Part shown: piece by piece, positions 24,254 through 34,167 of the stretch
How positions within the stretch are numbered: the first letter of the stretch is position 1
How the letters are laid out: every line of letters begins with the position of its first letter
The notes under the pieces: model-generated
What the model was told of the DNA's origin: nothing
What the model saw: only the letters and a program-made list of their open reading frames with translations
Database searches by the model: none
Source of the DNA: Labyrinthula sp. Ha
Lineage: Eukaryota > Sar > Bigyra > Labyrinthulida > Labyrinthulaceae
Assembly (NCBI GenBank): GCA_015227615.1
Contig: JAALGZ010000026.1
Span: 434,001-498,000 of the forward strand
Length of the DNA stretch: 64,000 bases
Reading direction: 5' to 3'
Program-made: the position numbers and the translations under genes

Positions 24254-24889
24254 ATGTCTTTGACTTCTTTAGAAATATATTGGTCTGAGGAAGAAAGCAA
24301 AATAGAATTCGTTTCTTCAATATATGAAACATGGTCTTTTGTTAAGAATACAGATCGGTTTATTAAGAAAGTATACACTTCAAATTGTCCACTAAGAAGA
24401 GAGGGAGAAAATGGAGAGTTAGATACAATCTACTTTGAAGATGAAGCTGAATCTTCTCGGCCAATGTTCTATATCATTGATGCTATTAATGCTGAAAAGA
24501 GAGAACTAATAGTGCGCACCTCAAAACATCGTGATATAAAAAGCTCGTGGGAAGTTATTAGTAGTTTCACTGTTACTCCTTCAGTTAATAACCCTGGAGA
24601 AAGTGTTCTGATTATAAATATAACAGAAAGAAACAAGAAATGCACTATTGGCTATTTTCTTTGTCTCGCCTTTTTTATCCTTGGTGCTATAGGAGGAATT
24701 GTCGTTGTAATATTTGGGGGAAATTCTACATTATACGGTATCGTTATGGGTGCTATGAGTGTTTATCAATTGCAGAAAGGTCAACGCAAATTTAATAAAA
24801 GAAAGAAAAATCTCGAGAATCTTGCTAGAAGACTTCAAATTGGTATCTTTAGAAATGGGTCTAGAGCTTCAGGAGAGGAGGAGGTATAA
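24254..24889 (+). CDS. Unknown membrane protein with possible SRPBCC-like N-terminal domain
   Basis: A 211-residue ORF with an A-rich leader before its ATG and a TAA stop. I do not recognise the family. Residues 1-130 are soluble and polar; spacing of Trp and hydrophobic strands (ETWSFVKNTDRFIKKVY, then SWEVISSFTVTP) is reminiscent of START/SRPBCC lipid-binding folds, but this is only a guess. Residues about 134-158 form a strong membrane segment rich in Gly, and about 160-175 a second, weaker one; the tail is very basic (KKGQRKFNKRKK-like) and ends in acidic residues. This suggests a tail-anchored or hairpin membrane protein with a cytosolic N-terminus. It stands alone, with gene-poor DNA on both sides. 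Codon use is AT-rich like the other host genes. Confidence 0.6.
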   Translation: MSLTSLEIYWSEEESKIEFVSSIYETWSFVKNTDRFIKKVYTSNCPLRREGENGELDTIYFEDEAESSRPMFYIIDAINAEKRELIVRTSKHRDIKSSWEVISSFTVTPSVNNPGESVLIINITERNKKCTIGYFLCLAFFILGAIGGIVVVIFGGNSTLYGIVMGAMSVYQLQKGQRKFNKRKKNLENLARRLQIGIFRNGSRASGEEEV

Positions 24890-26401
24890 CTAAACTTATA
24901 TGCGAATCATCTCAACGCTACTGATGCTTTTTAAGTTTTAAGAAAGGATCATATGAACTTTTTTTCCAAAATATGAAGTAGAAAACGTAATTTGGATGAA
25001 GCTTTGAGAAAATCCACGCAAAACTAAAACTGGAAACATATTTTTTATAACAATCGTCGGAAAATATATCTATTAAGAAAGTGTTTATATAACTTTGCAA
25101 ATATGGTTGGCAAGAAAGCAAATCATTAATTAGCTGGGCCAGTAAAAAATGTGAAGGTATAACAACTCAAACTATACCTCTGCAAGACTTGGGTAACTTA
25201 AGTACAAACAACATTACTTTAACTCGGGAAACCAAATAAAAATTTCAAGATTCATTAGACAAAAATAAACATGTAAATATGCAACCCATTTGTTTCAAGA
25301 AGCGAATAAAACACAAATAGCTCAACAAGACTAGAAAAGATGTTTTCTTGCGTATATTAACTGAAAATATGCTGTCAGCTACCTGATCTATAAGAAAATC
25401 TTTAACATCAGTAAAAAATAACCTTATTTCCACACAAACGTTCAAGCATAGGTAAAGAAAAAATAGCAGAAGAATTGAGCTTCATAGTCTTTACAGAAAA
25501 TATTACAAATTTTCTGAAATAAAATTAATTGAATGCACTGCAAAAGGGTTCTCTTGACTTCAATACGTAGGTTAAAAAGTCAACCTTTACTTCTCTCATA
25601 TAAATTATCTTAAGTATAACCTTCTACGATCAATAGGAATAAGCACCTGTGCAAATAAATCTAGGAAACAGTTTATACATTTCTCTTCTGTCTTGAATAC
25701 GTTGAAAAGCTGAATAAGATATTTAAAAAGTTTTCTAAGAATGATTTGCCAATAAGATAAACAAGTATTTTGTAAAAATATTTATAATATATCACAAAGC
25801 GGCATGTTTATTTATTCAACTAGGGAATTCAAACATTCATCACTGTAATTTTGAACAGAAGTGATGAAAAATTATCAATCCTTATACGTACTTCTATTTA
25901 ATGTTTTCTTTTTATGAAACTAATCACATGAAAATAAATGAGAAACAAAAAATCATTTTCTAATAAGAGCAAAAGTTTCACTTTTCCTTTTTTCTGGTCA
26001 TCATCTGCATTAACCGACGGTAAACAGCCTGTACAACAAAACCTTCGGAATAGGATCTTTGAAAATTAAGACAATTTTATTCGAATTTATTATTTTTTTG
26101 TGAATTCCATCAAGGCTTAGCTTCTTATTCTATTTTCAGCTTCTTAATATTCTTGCACTGTGTGCTCGTTGTCAACTCAATCTTTGTTATAATTTGAATA
26201 TGCAAATTTCTTTGGTCAAATCTTGGATTTATATATATAGGGTAATGTAGTATTGAGGTTGGGTGAAATGGGTAATGACATGTGGCTTTCTTTCTTAGAA
26301 GTTTATATTCTTTTCGATATATCCATTAACGCTTAAAGTCTGTATACTTCACGAAACCATATATTATACTATATAACCGTTATTTCCGGACACTCCTCCG
26401 C
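24890..26401. other. Gene-poor stretch with terminus-like motifs
   Basis: No supportable gene. Near its end, at 26239 and 26270, lie AGGGTAATG and GGGTAATGACATGTGG, which resemble the ends of element E (see findings). Confidence 0.4.
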
Positions 26402-27184
26402 TTATATCTCTACTAAGCCGTCGCTACGCACACTGGTGCTCTGCACTACCATTGGCTCCACGCCATCGCTCCATATGGAATCCTCGAGTCCATATCCCAC
26501 AGTTGAGACATCTGTAGTGTAGGACAACTCAGTTCCCATGGCGATCCAACTCGGTGTAACACTTTCGTTTCTGGCAAAAAGTTCCAAGTATCTTCCAGTT
26601 CTAAACATCTTCGTTACCCTTCTTTTTAACTCGTCTGGTGTCTGGCTGTTAGGTAACCTTGGACTCTCTATCACATCGCTGCCGAAGAAAAGTATTCTCT
26701 GAGTAACCGGAACTGATCCACGCCTAAATATGGGTAGCTCCTCCATGGCACTATGAACTAGACTACCTGTATTCGCCTGCACTTCTTCACGTCTTGATCT
26801 CTTGATCCAATAAATCGACTGCTTGTATTCAAAACCTTGTTTATTTGCCCACTGGGTCGCTGCTTCCCTAGTCGACTTAGCAACCCAGCACATAAAATAA
26901 CCGTTCTTAACTAGTAGTTTTAACGGGATGCGTTTGATTTCATCGTTTCTCAGCGTATCGTAGCTCAGGGATAAACCTCTAACCGGATCCTTCTGGGAAA
27001 CCTTCCAAGGCGGGTTAGCTAAAACAATATCAAAAGTTCCACCAAATCTTCTGATCACATGGATAATCATCTTAGACCAGTTAACCCTTCTAACATCTCC
27101 GCTCAGCAACCAGGTATTCCTTGTGACTATCAACTGCCTGGTAATTTTCTCAGCCGCCTCATAATGTTTGGCCAGATGATTCAT
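26402..27184 (-). CDS. MT-A70-family adenine N6-methyltransferase ORF, N-terminus from a gag fragment
   Basis: A 260-codon open frame. Residues about 1-14 are the end of a Ty3-type gag (compare 56331-56372), and from about residue 15 the sequence is MT-A70 (METTL3/METTL14/METTL4, MTA1 kin). Visible: WLLSGDVRRVNW before the core, the catalytic FDIVLANPPW motif (NPPW in place of the usual DPPW), a YFMCWV strand, YWIKRSRR, and the C-terminal PDELKRRV...GRYLELFARN...W block. These enzymes methylate adenine N6 in RNA or DNA with S-adenosylmethionine. The domain is near full length and uninterrupted, while the attached gag is decayed. The true start is unclear: the first ATG lies in the gag part. 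It may be a 5'-truncated host gene, a chimera, or a cargo gene. Confidence 0.75.
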   Translation of the reverse strand: MNHLAKHYEAAEKITRQLIVTRNTWLLSGDVRRVNWSKMIIHVIRRFGGTFDIVLANPPWKVSQKDPVRGLSLSYDTLRNDEIKRIPLKLLVKNGYFMCWVAKSTREAATQWANKQGFEYKQSIYWIKRSRREEVQANTGSLVHSAMEELPIFRRGSVPVTQRILFFGSDVIESPRLPNSQTPDELKRRVTKMFRTGRYLELFARNESVTPSWIAMGTELSYTTDVSTVGYGLEDSIWSDGVEPMVVQSTSVRSDGLVEI

Positions 27185-28519
27185 CGAACAAGTGGGACAT
27201 GATACCTATCTGCTACATTGGTGGACATCCCTCATCCTTTGTCCTCTGAAAAATTTGATACTTTCATCACAAGAAAAGCAAGTTCTATAGCGAATCATAG
27301 GAAGATTTCTGGGTCCAGAATATTGTGAAGATTGCAACATAATCTTTTCCACATTACTTAAAGAAGAAAGCATCTTGGAAGATAATTCGACCTTCATGAG
27401 TAAGTTACGTGGGATGAGAGGAGTCCAAGACTCCATGTCGGTGGACTCCATCTTCTCATTCCACAGGTCATAGAATTTAGCCCTTAGATGACCGGAATTT
27501 TATACATTCTCCGTAAAAAAGGTGATGGACTTAAAATTAGACCACATTCTAGGCTTCGTTTTTAAAGAGAGAGAACACTTATAGTTGAATGACTGAAAGT
27601 TCGGCAAGAAAATCTTCAAATTGTTTGCGAAAGATAAGTTCTAGTTCAGTTTGAATGCTTGCAGCTTATTTTGTACTTCTAAAGTCAATAGTTCTGAGTT
27701 GTAGGAAGCCTCAATAGCTTCTAAATAACTGTCTAAATCGTTATTTTTCTCCGGTTTAATTTGTATTTGAATTTTCATGGGCAAAACAGCTAATAGCTTG
27801 TTAAGTATAGACATTCCTTGATAGTGCCTCTTAAGTTGCTTACAACGTGCAACTAAATGGAGTATCTTTGCTTCAAAATCACTATCTTCTGAATAGATAG
27901 TTGACCCAAATCCATCCTTAAAGACTGGTAAAGATTTGTAAAAGTGAGGTGTTTCTTCAAAGTCTCAACGGCCAGGACCACTGCTGGGTTCCATTTTAGC
28001 ATTTCACCCATAATTTTTCAACCTTAATTTATTAAGTCTTTCAAGAATTTGCTTCAAATAATCATTAGTATCCGTACTCGTTTTTTTCAGTTTCTTATTT
28101 GTTTCCTTACGTGATGGACGCATTTCAGGTTGAAAAGTAGCGGATTAAGAGAAATGGAAGTTTGTTATTCTTAGAAGTGTGTCTGTTGAGGAAGTACCTT
28201 GGTTGGTATCTTCAGTTGGGTCGGCTAAAGTGGATCTGTCTTCTGTTTTTCCTGTGACGCTTTCACTCATAAGATTAGCATCTTGAAGTTGTTATGTTTG
28301 AAGCAATAAGAAAGGATCAAGTTGTTAAAGGGAGTGTGGATAAGTCTAGAAATAAAACTTGTTTGAACTTAAAGATAACTTCTCTTGTTCGTCTTCTACA
28401 CTTATGCAATATGATATGCTAAGGTATCAGTAGAAGTATGGTAACTAGCAACCAACATTTTCTTATAACCAATGCCTTCCCAACTCGGTCATAAGGAGCG
28501 AAAAACTCAATATACAACA
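27143..28519 (-). mobile_element. Ty3/gypsy fragment G2 (5' LTR and gag), 3'-truncated
   Basis: Colinear with the 5' end of G1: LTR, leader, and gag with the same zinc-binding CFSCDE...CPTC region. The gag stops matching G1 at the AAEK residues and MT-A70 sequence follows at once. No 3' LTR or pol was found at lower coordinates. The gag is broken in several places. It abuts the copia remnant C3 on the other side, so G2 probably inserted into C3. Confidence 0.7.
28290..28519 (-). repeat. 5' LTR of G2
   Basis: About 230 bp, TGTTA...CAACA when read on the plus strand, similar to the G1 LTRs at 41594-41832 and 57478-57715 but clearly more diverged from them than they are from each other. Confidence 0.7.
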
Positions 28520-29940
28520 AGCTGTAAAACTACATTGTTCAGCAGGATATGATCTAGTGTACCTTTTACAATATTTATGATTTTTTTAAGTGCTCCAGAA
28601 ATGGATATATTGTGAACTGGTTCGGTCTTTTTGAGTAAAGACTTATTTCCACGACCTGTTGAGTTGCTCCAGAATCTAGTAAAGATTGAAAACATTCCTG
28701 TTAAAATCTACAGGAGTCTTTAGTTGAATGAATCGAAGTTGTGTTGCTGGAGATATTTAAAGACATAATAAATGAATCCAAATGCGTAGGTTGAACTTCT
28801 TCTTCGTCTTCAAACGTTTCACCTATATCTAGTTTTTAAACTTCTGCTTCATTTTCTTCGGCTATTTCTTCGTTTGAGTTCTCGTTTTCTATAGTATCGT
28901 CTTCTTCCGGTAATACTCTATCGGTACTTAACCTGAGTGCTTGTATTCTACAGGATCTGGATTTGTGTAAGGGATCTCTACACTTCCAGCAAACAAACTC
29001 GGTATTTGAACATTGTTTAATGTTATGTCCGAAGCCACCACACTTAAGACAATGCCTATTAGGTCTAAATATTTTCTTGTTATTTGAGTTGGATACTTCA
29101 ATAACTTTGATGTTCATACTAGACATAGGAGTACGAGTTCTGTTATTACTGCAACGAAGAGATAGATTATAACCTATTCTAAGAAAGTATTTTATTGTTT
29201 CATCTAAAGTTTCAGCGTTACAAATGGATTTGTGCACTTGAAACTGTGTGTAAGGAAACCCCATTAAAAATATCTCTCGTATTTCACACGTTTCGCTTCC
29301 GCCGTGAAATATGAATTCAGCATATATTTTTCTAAAAAGATCAATAGAGTTATTCAATTCTTTAAACTGAATAGTATTTAAACGTGGTTTTGCTGCTACT
29401 CGAGCAGTTTCTAAATCTTTTTCATAGCGATATTTAATAGCTAAGAACCCATTAAATAAAGTGCTTGAAGCTTCAATATAGTGTATTAGTTCAAGACTTA
29501 AAGTAGATCTCAAAATATGTAATACATAGTGTACATAACTTGCACACTCAACTTTTGCTTGATAATATTTTTATTCATTGTCATAAATCATAAATACATA
29601 ATGTTGATAAATATAAATATTGCACTCAAGTGACAACTTCATTAACTTCATTGGAGTATCATCTGAGGCTTTAGTGTAAGTTCTCAATATAGTTGTTTTA
29701 TTGATATCATAGTTTTTCGTTTTCAATAGCTGTTTCAATAAACACAGCTCAATCTTATTCCCTTCCTTCTTCCGTTTGATTAAAATCGGGGTCACTACTT
29801 CGTAGATAATAAATAAAGCAAGATGCTTCTTGTCTAGGTAAGCTCTGAGAGAAGCTTCCCAGTCCCTAAGCATAATTCTAGACGCACCTAGTCTTGGGAG
29901 TTCTCTTGTTTTGGAATCATAGTTGTTCATATTTTATCTT
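28520..29940 (-). mobile_element. Ty1/copia remnant C3 (gag and start of protease)
   Basis: The first segment (29571-29930) has a copia-type gag N-terminus (RDWEASLRAYL). The second (28836-29513) continues gag and carries two CCHC zinc knuckles, CLKCGGFGHNIKQC and CWKCRDPLHKSRSC, then an acidic tail. Protease-like sequence runs to the G2 junction at 28520. No LTR was recognised. The element is broken and its pol part is not seen on the far side of G2. Confidence 0.65.
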
Positions 29941-32073
29941 TTTTATTGTCGTTTTATATCGTTTGGCACACGGTAATACACACGTTATGAGGAGAATTAA
30001 GAGATAATATCTGAACTAATATATAAATTATATAAATTTTGGGAACTTTTATAAATAAATATTTTAAGTGAAGGCTTCATAGTACTTTAGAACTATCTGT
30101 AAAACTAGGGAGAGAGATGCAAAGATGCCCTTTTGTTTCTAGTTAAGTTGAATTATTCCCTCTTGAGATTTTGTCTTTTACTTCAAGACCTCTTAGTGAA
30201 TAATTTCTTTTATATTTTCTTCATGAGTCCTTAGGCTCTTGACCTGTTTTATAAACTATTTGGTAGAAGTGTTGTTTTGTCCTATTTTGAATATTAATTC
30301 ATTAAAAACTAAAGAACGAACAACTACTAGCTACTCACGCAAACAACAGACAATAAACAATACCATATAATAGAAAGAACATATTGAGTTTCTCCTGTGA
30401 AGATAAGTAACTTTATTATTTCCAAATTTTAGAAGGTTGTCTGCTTTAGCGATTGTGCTTTTGGTTTACATTCTTGTTTGTGGTTGTTTTATAGCTTGAT
30501 ACGGTATCAAAATGGTTATTTTCTGACTGAATAACTTTACACATCACTAAGTTCATGATACTGTTGTAGAGCAACACCAAAGAAGAATATAAAAACAACT
30601 ATATCCTCTAAAGTCTTTTCTCTTATTATCAATTACTTTCATCTTTCAGAAATATCTGTTCTCTAAAAATATTCTAAAGTTTCTCAAGTGTCGATAACTA
30701 ATCATCTGTTTCTTATGTAAACTTTATATAAATATATATTCTTTTTTATGTTTAGCCTCTTAACCTGTCAGAAAAAGGTTTAAACTTTACAGTTTTCTTA
30801 TAATTAAGTGTATTTGCACCGAATAATATTTTCAAGCCTTACAGTTAAACTAACTAACCTACGCAAATTAACTATTTATATCAGCAAAACTTTTTTGAAA
30901 ACCATTTTACTCCAATTAATATAGCCCCTGTTGGAACTCCAGTTAACCAACACTAGTACTATTGTCATTAAATTTTGCTGATATTAATATTTTTTCATTT
31001 ATTCTTCCATGTATACCAACCACAATATCAAATAGTCTTAAACAATTGGAACGCTTGGAATTGGGAAATATAGCTCCATCAACTGATCGGTTTCCTCTTA
31101 AAGTTGATTTTATTCCATGTAACTTCAATATTCAAGAAACGACAATATCGATTGCAATGATGAACAAACATATACGAAGAAAAATATTGAAATCCATTAA
31201 CACCATTCTAATATATGTAGTTAATATGAATAGATAAATAGGCCCTGTCCAAATAATTTTTCTTGTTTTGCCTCAAAGGAAGAGAGGATTTTTAATGTCG
31301 GTGGTGTATAGTTTTTTTCTCACGAAGGAAGACATTAACAACTAAAATGGAAAAAGAAAAGTTTCCATATATCCAAGTAAAAACAAACAATATATATTTT
31401 ACTTTTTCATCAATGAAAAGGAAACAATGAGGAAGCTTCTGTTCAAGAGCTTTCGGGTATTTGCGATAGAGGGGATAATTAAGCTAGGAAATAAGAAACA
31501 GTTTCTTGTTTTATCTATACCAAATAGGATGTCACAATACTAATTTCAATGCCACATCTAAAAAAGGAGTTGTTTTTTTTCTTTTGAATAATATTTTTGG
31601 GTAAGTTTGACTTTTTTGGAAAGTTATTCTTGCTATCTGCGACGTTTCAACATATTGACATTGCAGTTTGGACATGGTTCTCAACTTGTAGAAACGTATC
31701 GTAAATATGACTGATAATAACAAACATGCCACAAATATGTGTGTTTTTTGTGTAATATAATTACAACACTGGCTTTTCATAATATATCTGATAAAATATT
31801 GGAATATTTAGGCTTTAACACCAAATTAACAAGATCTCAGAAGTAATATACTAGAAAATTGATTTAAATCCTAATACAGTTAACACTAAGAAGAACAAAA
31901 AGTCTTAGCTTAAGCAAGAAACAAGAAGGAGAAAACGTATATAATACCTTCAAATTGAATTTTATTCTAAGAGTAACTGAACTTTATTTGTTATACACTA
32001 TTTTGTTTCGCGTATTTAATCTTCAAAGAAATCAAATGAAAAACAATCTAAAAAAATTAATTTCATCTTAACT
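29941..32073. other. Gene-poor stretch
   Basis: AT-rich, with only short overlapping ORFs on both strands (for example 30943-31237). I see no recognisable gene or repeat. A C3 5' LTR might lie just above 29940 but has no visible partner. Confidence 0.4.
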
Positions 32074-32613
32074 TTAAAGTTCAGATTTTCCTCTTCCAGA
32101 GGTAGAGTTTGCTTGAACTCCATCTTCTGGCAATCCAGCAACGCAGCATAAATTAATACAATATCTATTTCCCTTTGAGTCAGGTAAATTATGTCCTAAA
32201 TGCGTTCCATCAATACTTACAGTTTCTCCATCTTCCAAAACTCTAACAAACTCCCAATTTACCTCTTCATCTCTAAAACTTGGCCATCCATGTTTTTTTG
32301 ACTCTTCCAAGAATTCGTCAAACGATCTCCCAATGGGTGCAGTATACAACAATTTTCCTGTTACGGAATCATAGTACTCAATTGGACCTTTATCCTTGAC
32401 ATCTTTATGCCATTCAGTTGTCATGAATGTTCCTGCAGCCTCTGCAAAATGCCTGTTGAAACAACAAATTTTATCCGCTTCTTCTCTGTCCACTTTCCAC
32501 CGGAGATTCTGCTGAACTGCCTTCGCTGTTGTTCCATGCCCTTTTTGACTCATCAAAGCTTCAGTTCCCATCACAACAGGTGGTCCAAACTTTTTATTTC
32601 TGAAAAGGTTCAT
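32074..32613 (-). CDS. Methionine-R-sulfoxide reductase (MsrB)-family protein, protist/algal type
   Basis: 179 residues, intron-free, ATG at 32611-32613, TAA stop. The C-terminal half carries the MsrB signature blocks: HGWPSF (about residues 108-113), then GTHLGHNLPDxxGNRYCINL (about 136-156) with the candidate resolving/catalytic Cys in RYCIN. The zinc-binding CxxC pairs of classical MsrB are missing. The N-terminal block CCFNRHFAEAAG and the YYDSVTGKLLYTAP stretch are typical of a long-known but poorly studied version of the family in algae and protists. Expected role: reduction of the R form of methionine sulfoxide in proteins, using thioredoxin. No signal peptide is seen, so it is likely cytosolic. 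It is divergent from the SulP gene with about 220 bp between start codons, so they may share a promoter region. Confidence 0.78.
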   Translation of the reverse strand: MNLFRNKKFGPPVVMGTEALMSQKGHGTTAKAVQQNLRWKVDREEADKICCFNRHFAEAAGTFMTTEWHKDVKDKGPIEYYDSVTGKLLYTAPIGRSFDEFLEESKKHGWPSFRDEEVNWEFVRVLEDGETVSIDGTHLGHNLPDSKGNRYCINLCCVAGLPEDGVQANSTSGRGKSEL

Positions 32614-32836
32614 TTTTAAAAGTAAACTGAGAAGGAAGAGTGTTTTCTTTATGGTTTATTCAGATGAAACTTTATTCGACTAAAATCTTTTTTCAATTCA
32701 ATCTCTTGTCTGTTTGATTGGGCCATATGGCCAATCAAAATATAATTATTACCACAGTATGGCATTACCAAGTCACTAGTTTGTAAATTTTAGAACAACG
32801 AAAACACTCGATTCAAGAGAGCGTCCATTGAGAATC
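32614..32836. promoter_or_regulatory. Shared divergent promoter region
   Basis: 223 bp between the ATGs of the MsrB-like gene and the SulP gene. It must hold both promoters. A near-palindrome around GGGCCATATGGCC (32720-32732) is a candidate binding site; no other motif is clear. Confidence 0.35.
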
Positions 32837-34144
32837 ATGAACCCCTCGGAAGATGAATACGTATATGAACCTACTAAATCAAATATAAATAATATAATAT
32901 CAGGCATAACTGTTGGACTTTTAGCTATTCCACAGTCTGTTTCATACGCAACAATCGCAGGAATTCCGCCAATCTACGGGCTGTACTCCGATATTCAACT
33001 TCTATATCCTTTATTTGGAAGTTCTTCTCTTATTATTGTTGGACCAGTTGCTGTCATGTCATTACTTACTCAACAAACTCTCGATCTATCTTCTTCTGAA
33101 CTTTCTGCAGATGAGAAAGCAGAAGTTGCGAGATTTTTCTGTTTGCTTGTTTGTTTTCTCCACATGATATTTTTAAAAACATATGTTTATTCAAAACTTG
33201 ATAAATTACTTTCAAAGACTGTGATTAAAGGTTTCGTTTTTTCTGCTGGTGTTACAATTGCTTCAACTCAACTTTCTAATTTATTTGGTTTAAGAATAAG
33301 AAAAACATCAAATTTATTTGAACAAATTATTCAAATACTTTCAGAATTAATGAGAGAAAATTTTTCTAAAATAATAACTATTACTTCAATTCTAGCTTTA
33401 TTTTTGCTTTTTTTTATAAAAAGTGCAAAAACTCCAAAATCTGTTAGAAATCTTGGTCCTTTAATACTTCTCTCTATAAACTTTTTCTTGGATTTTATAT
33501 TTTATTTAACAAATATAAATGAAAAATATTTACCAAGAATTGGAAATATTCCTGCTGGATTGCCTTCGTTACATTTTATTCCAAACTTAGATATTCTTCA
33601 AAAGTTTTTTAGTTTCAACTTTATTGATCTCTTTCATATTTTAATTAATTTATCTATTATGACTCTTCTTGGATTTGCTGAAGGAATTACTATTGCAAAA
33701 TCTGTTGACAAAAATGTAGATCAAGGAAGTGAAGCAAAAGCATTAGCAGCTTGTAATTTTCAAACTTATATTTTTGGTGGATATCCAATAACTGGATCTT
33801 TTTCTCGAACAGCTGTAAATAAAGATAGTGGTGCAAATTCTCAACTTTCTTCTATTATTTCTTCTATTTTAGTTTGTTTTGTTCTTCTTTTTGGATCAAC
33901 CTTTGTATCTCTTATGTCTAAAAATTTTGTATCTGCAATAGTTTTCACAGCTATTTTAAAAGTTATTAAATTAGACAAGTTTGAAACTAATGTAGATATA
34001 TTTGTTTTTATTTCTACTATTCTATTTTCTTTATTTTTTGGTTTAGCTTTTGGAATTAGTTTTGGTTGTTTAATTGAATTCTTGCTACTTAAAATAAAAA
34101 ACTCTAGAAATGAATTAAGAATAAGACTCTTAGGTTCAAAATAA
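32837..34144 (+). CDS. SulP (SLC26)-family anion transporter lacking a STAS domain
   Basis: 435 residues from the ATG at 32837; an in-frame TTG nine bases upstream is not a likely eukaryotic start. The family moves sulfate and other anions. Visible: the SulP N-terminal signature (GLLAIPQSVSYATIAGIPPIYGLYS, residues about 25-50), VGPVAVMSLL, about ten to twelve hydrophobic membrane segments, the GGYPITGSFSRTAVN motif (about 315-330) and the following DSGANSQLSS stretch. The usual 120-200-residue cytosolic STAS domain is absent: the protein ends about 15 residues after the last membrane segment. No Trp residue occurs. It stops 23 bp before the stop of the convergent gene at 34168. The transport core is complete, so it is probably functional. 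Confidence 0.85.
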   Translation: MNPSEDEYVYEPTKSNINNIISGITVGLLAIPQSVSYATIAGIPPIYGLYSDIQLLYPLFGSSSLIIVGPVAVMSLLTQQTLDLSSSELSADEKAEVARFFCLLVCFLHMIFLKTYVYSKLDKLLSKTVIKGFVFSAGVTIASTQLSNLFGLRIRKTSNLFEQIIQILSELMRENFSKIITITSILALFLLFFIKSAKTPKSVRNLGPLILLSINFFLDFIFYLTNINEKYLPRIGNIPAGLPSLHFIPNLDILQKFFSFNFIDLFHILINLSIMTLLGFAEGITIAKSVDKNVDQGSEAKALAACNFQTYIFGGYPITGSFSRTAVNKDSGANSQLSSIISSILVCFVLLFGSTFVSLMSKNFVSAIVFTAILKVIKLDKFETNVDIFVFISTILFSLFFGLAFGISFGCLIEFLLLKIKNSRNELRIRLLGSK

Positions 34145-34167
34145 GAATTAAATGTTATTATTAAAGT

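Noticed and set aside
30943-31237. Two overlapping short ORFs on opposite strands
   Set aside because: Neither matches anything known and their length is within chance for this base composition.
32828-32836. TTG start for the SulP gene (and TTG start at 35199 for the unknown gene)
   Set aside because: Non-ATG starts are unlikely in a nuclear gene and an ATG lies three codons downstream in each case.
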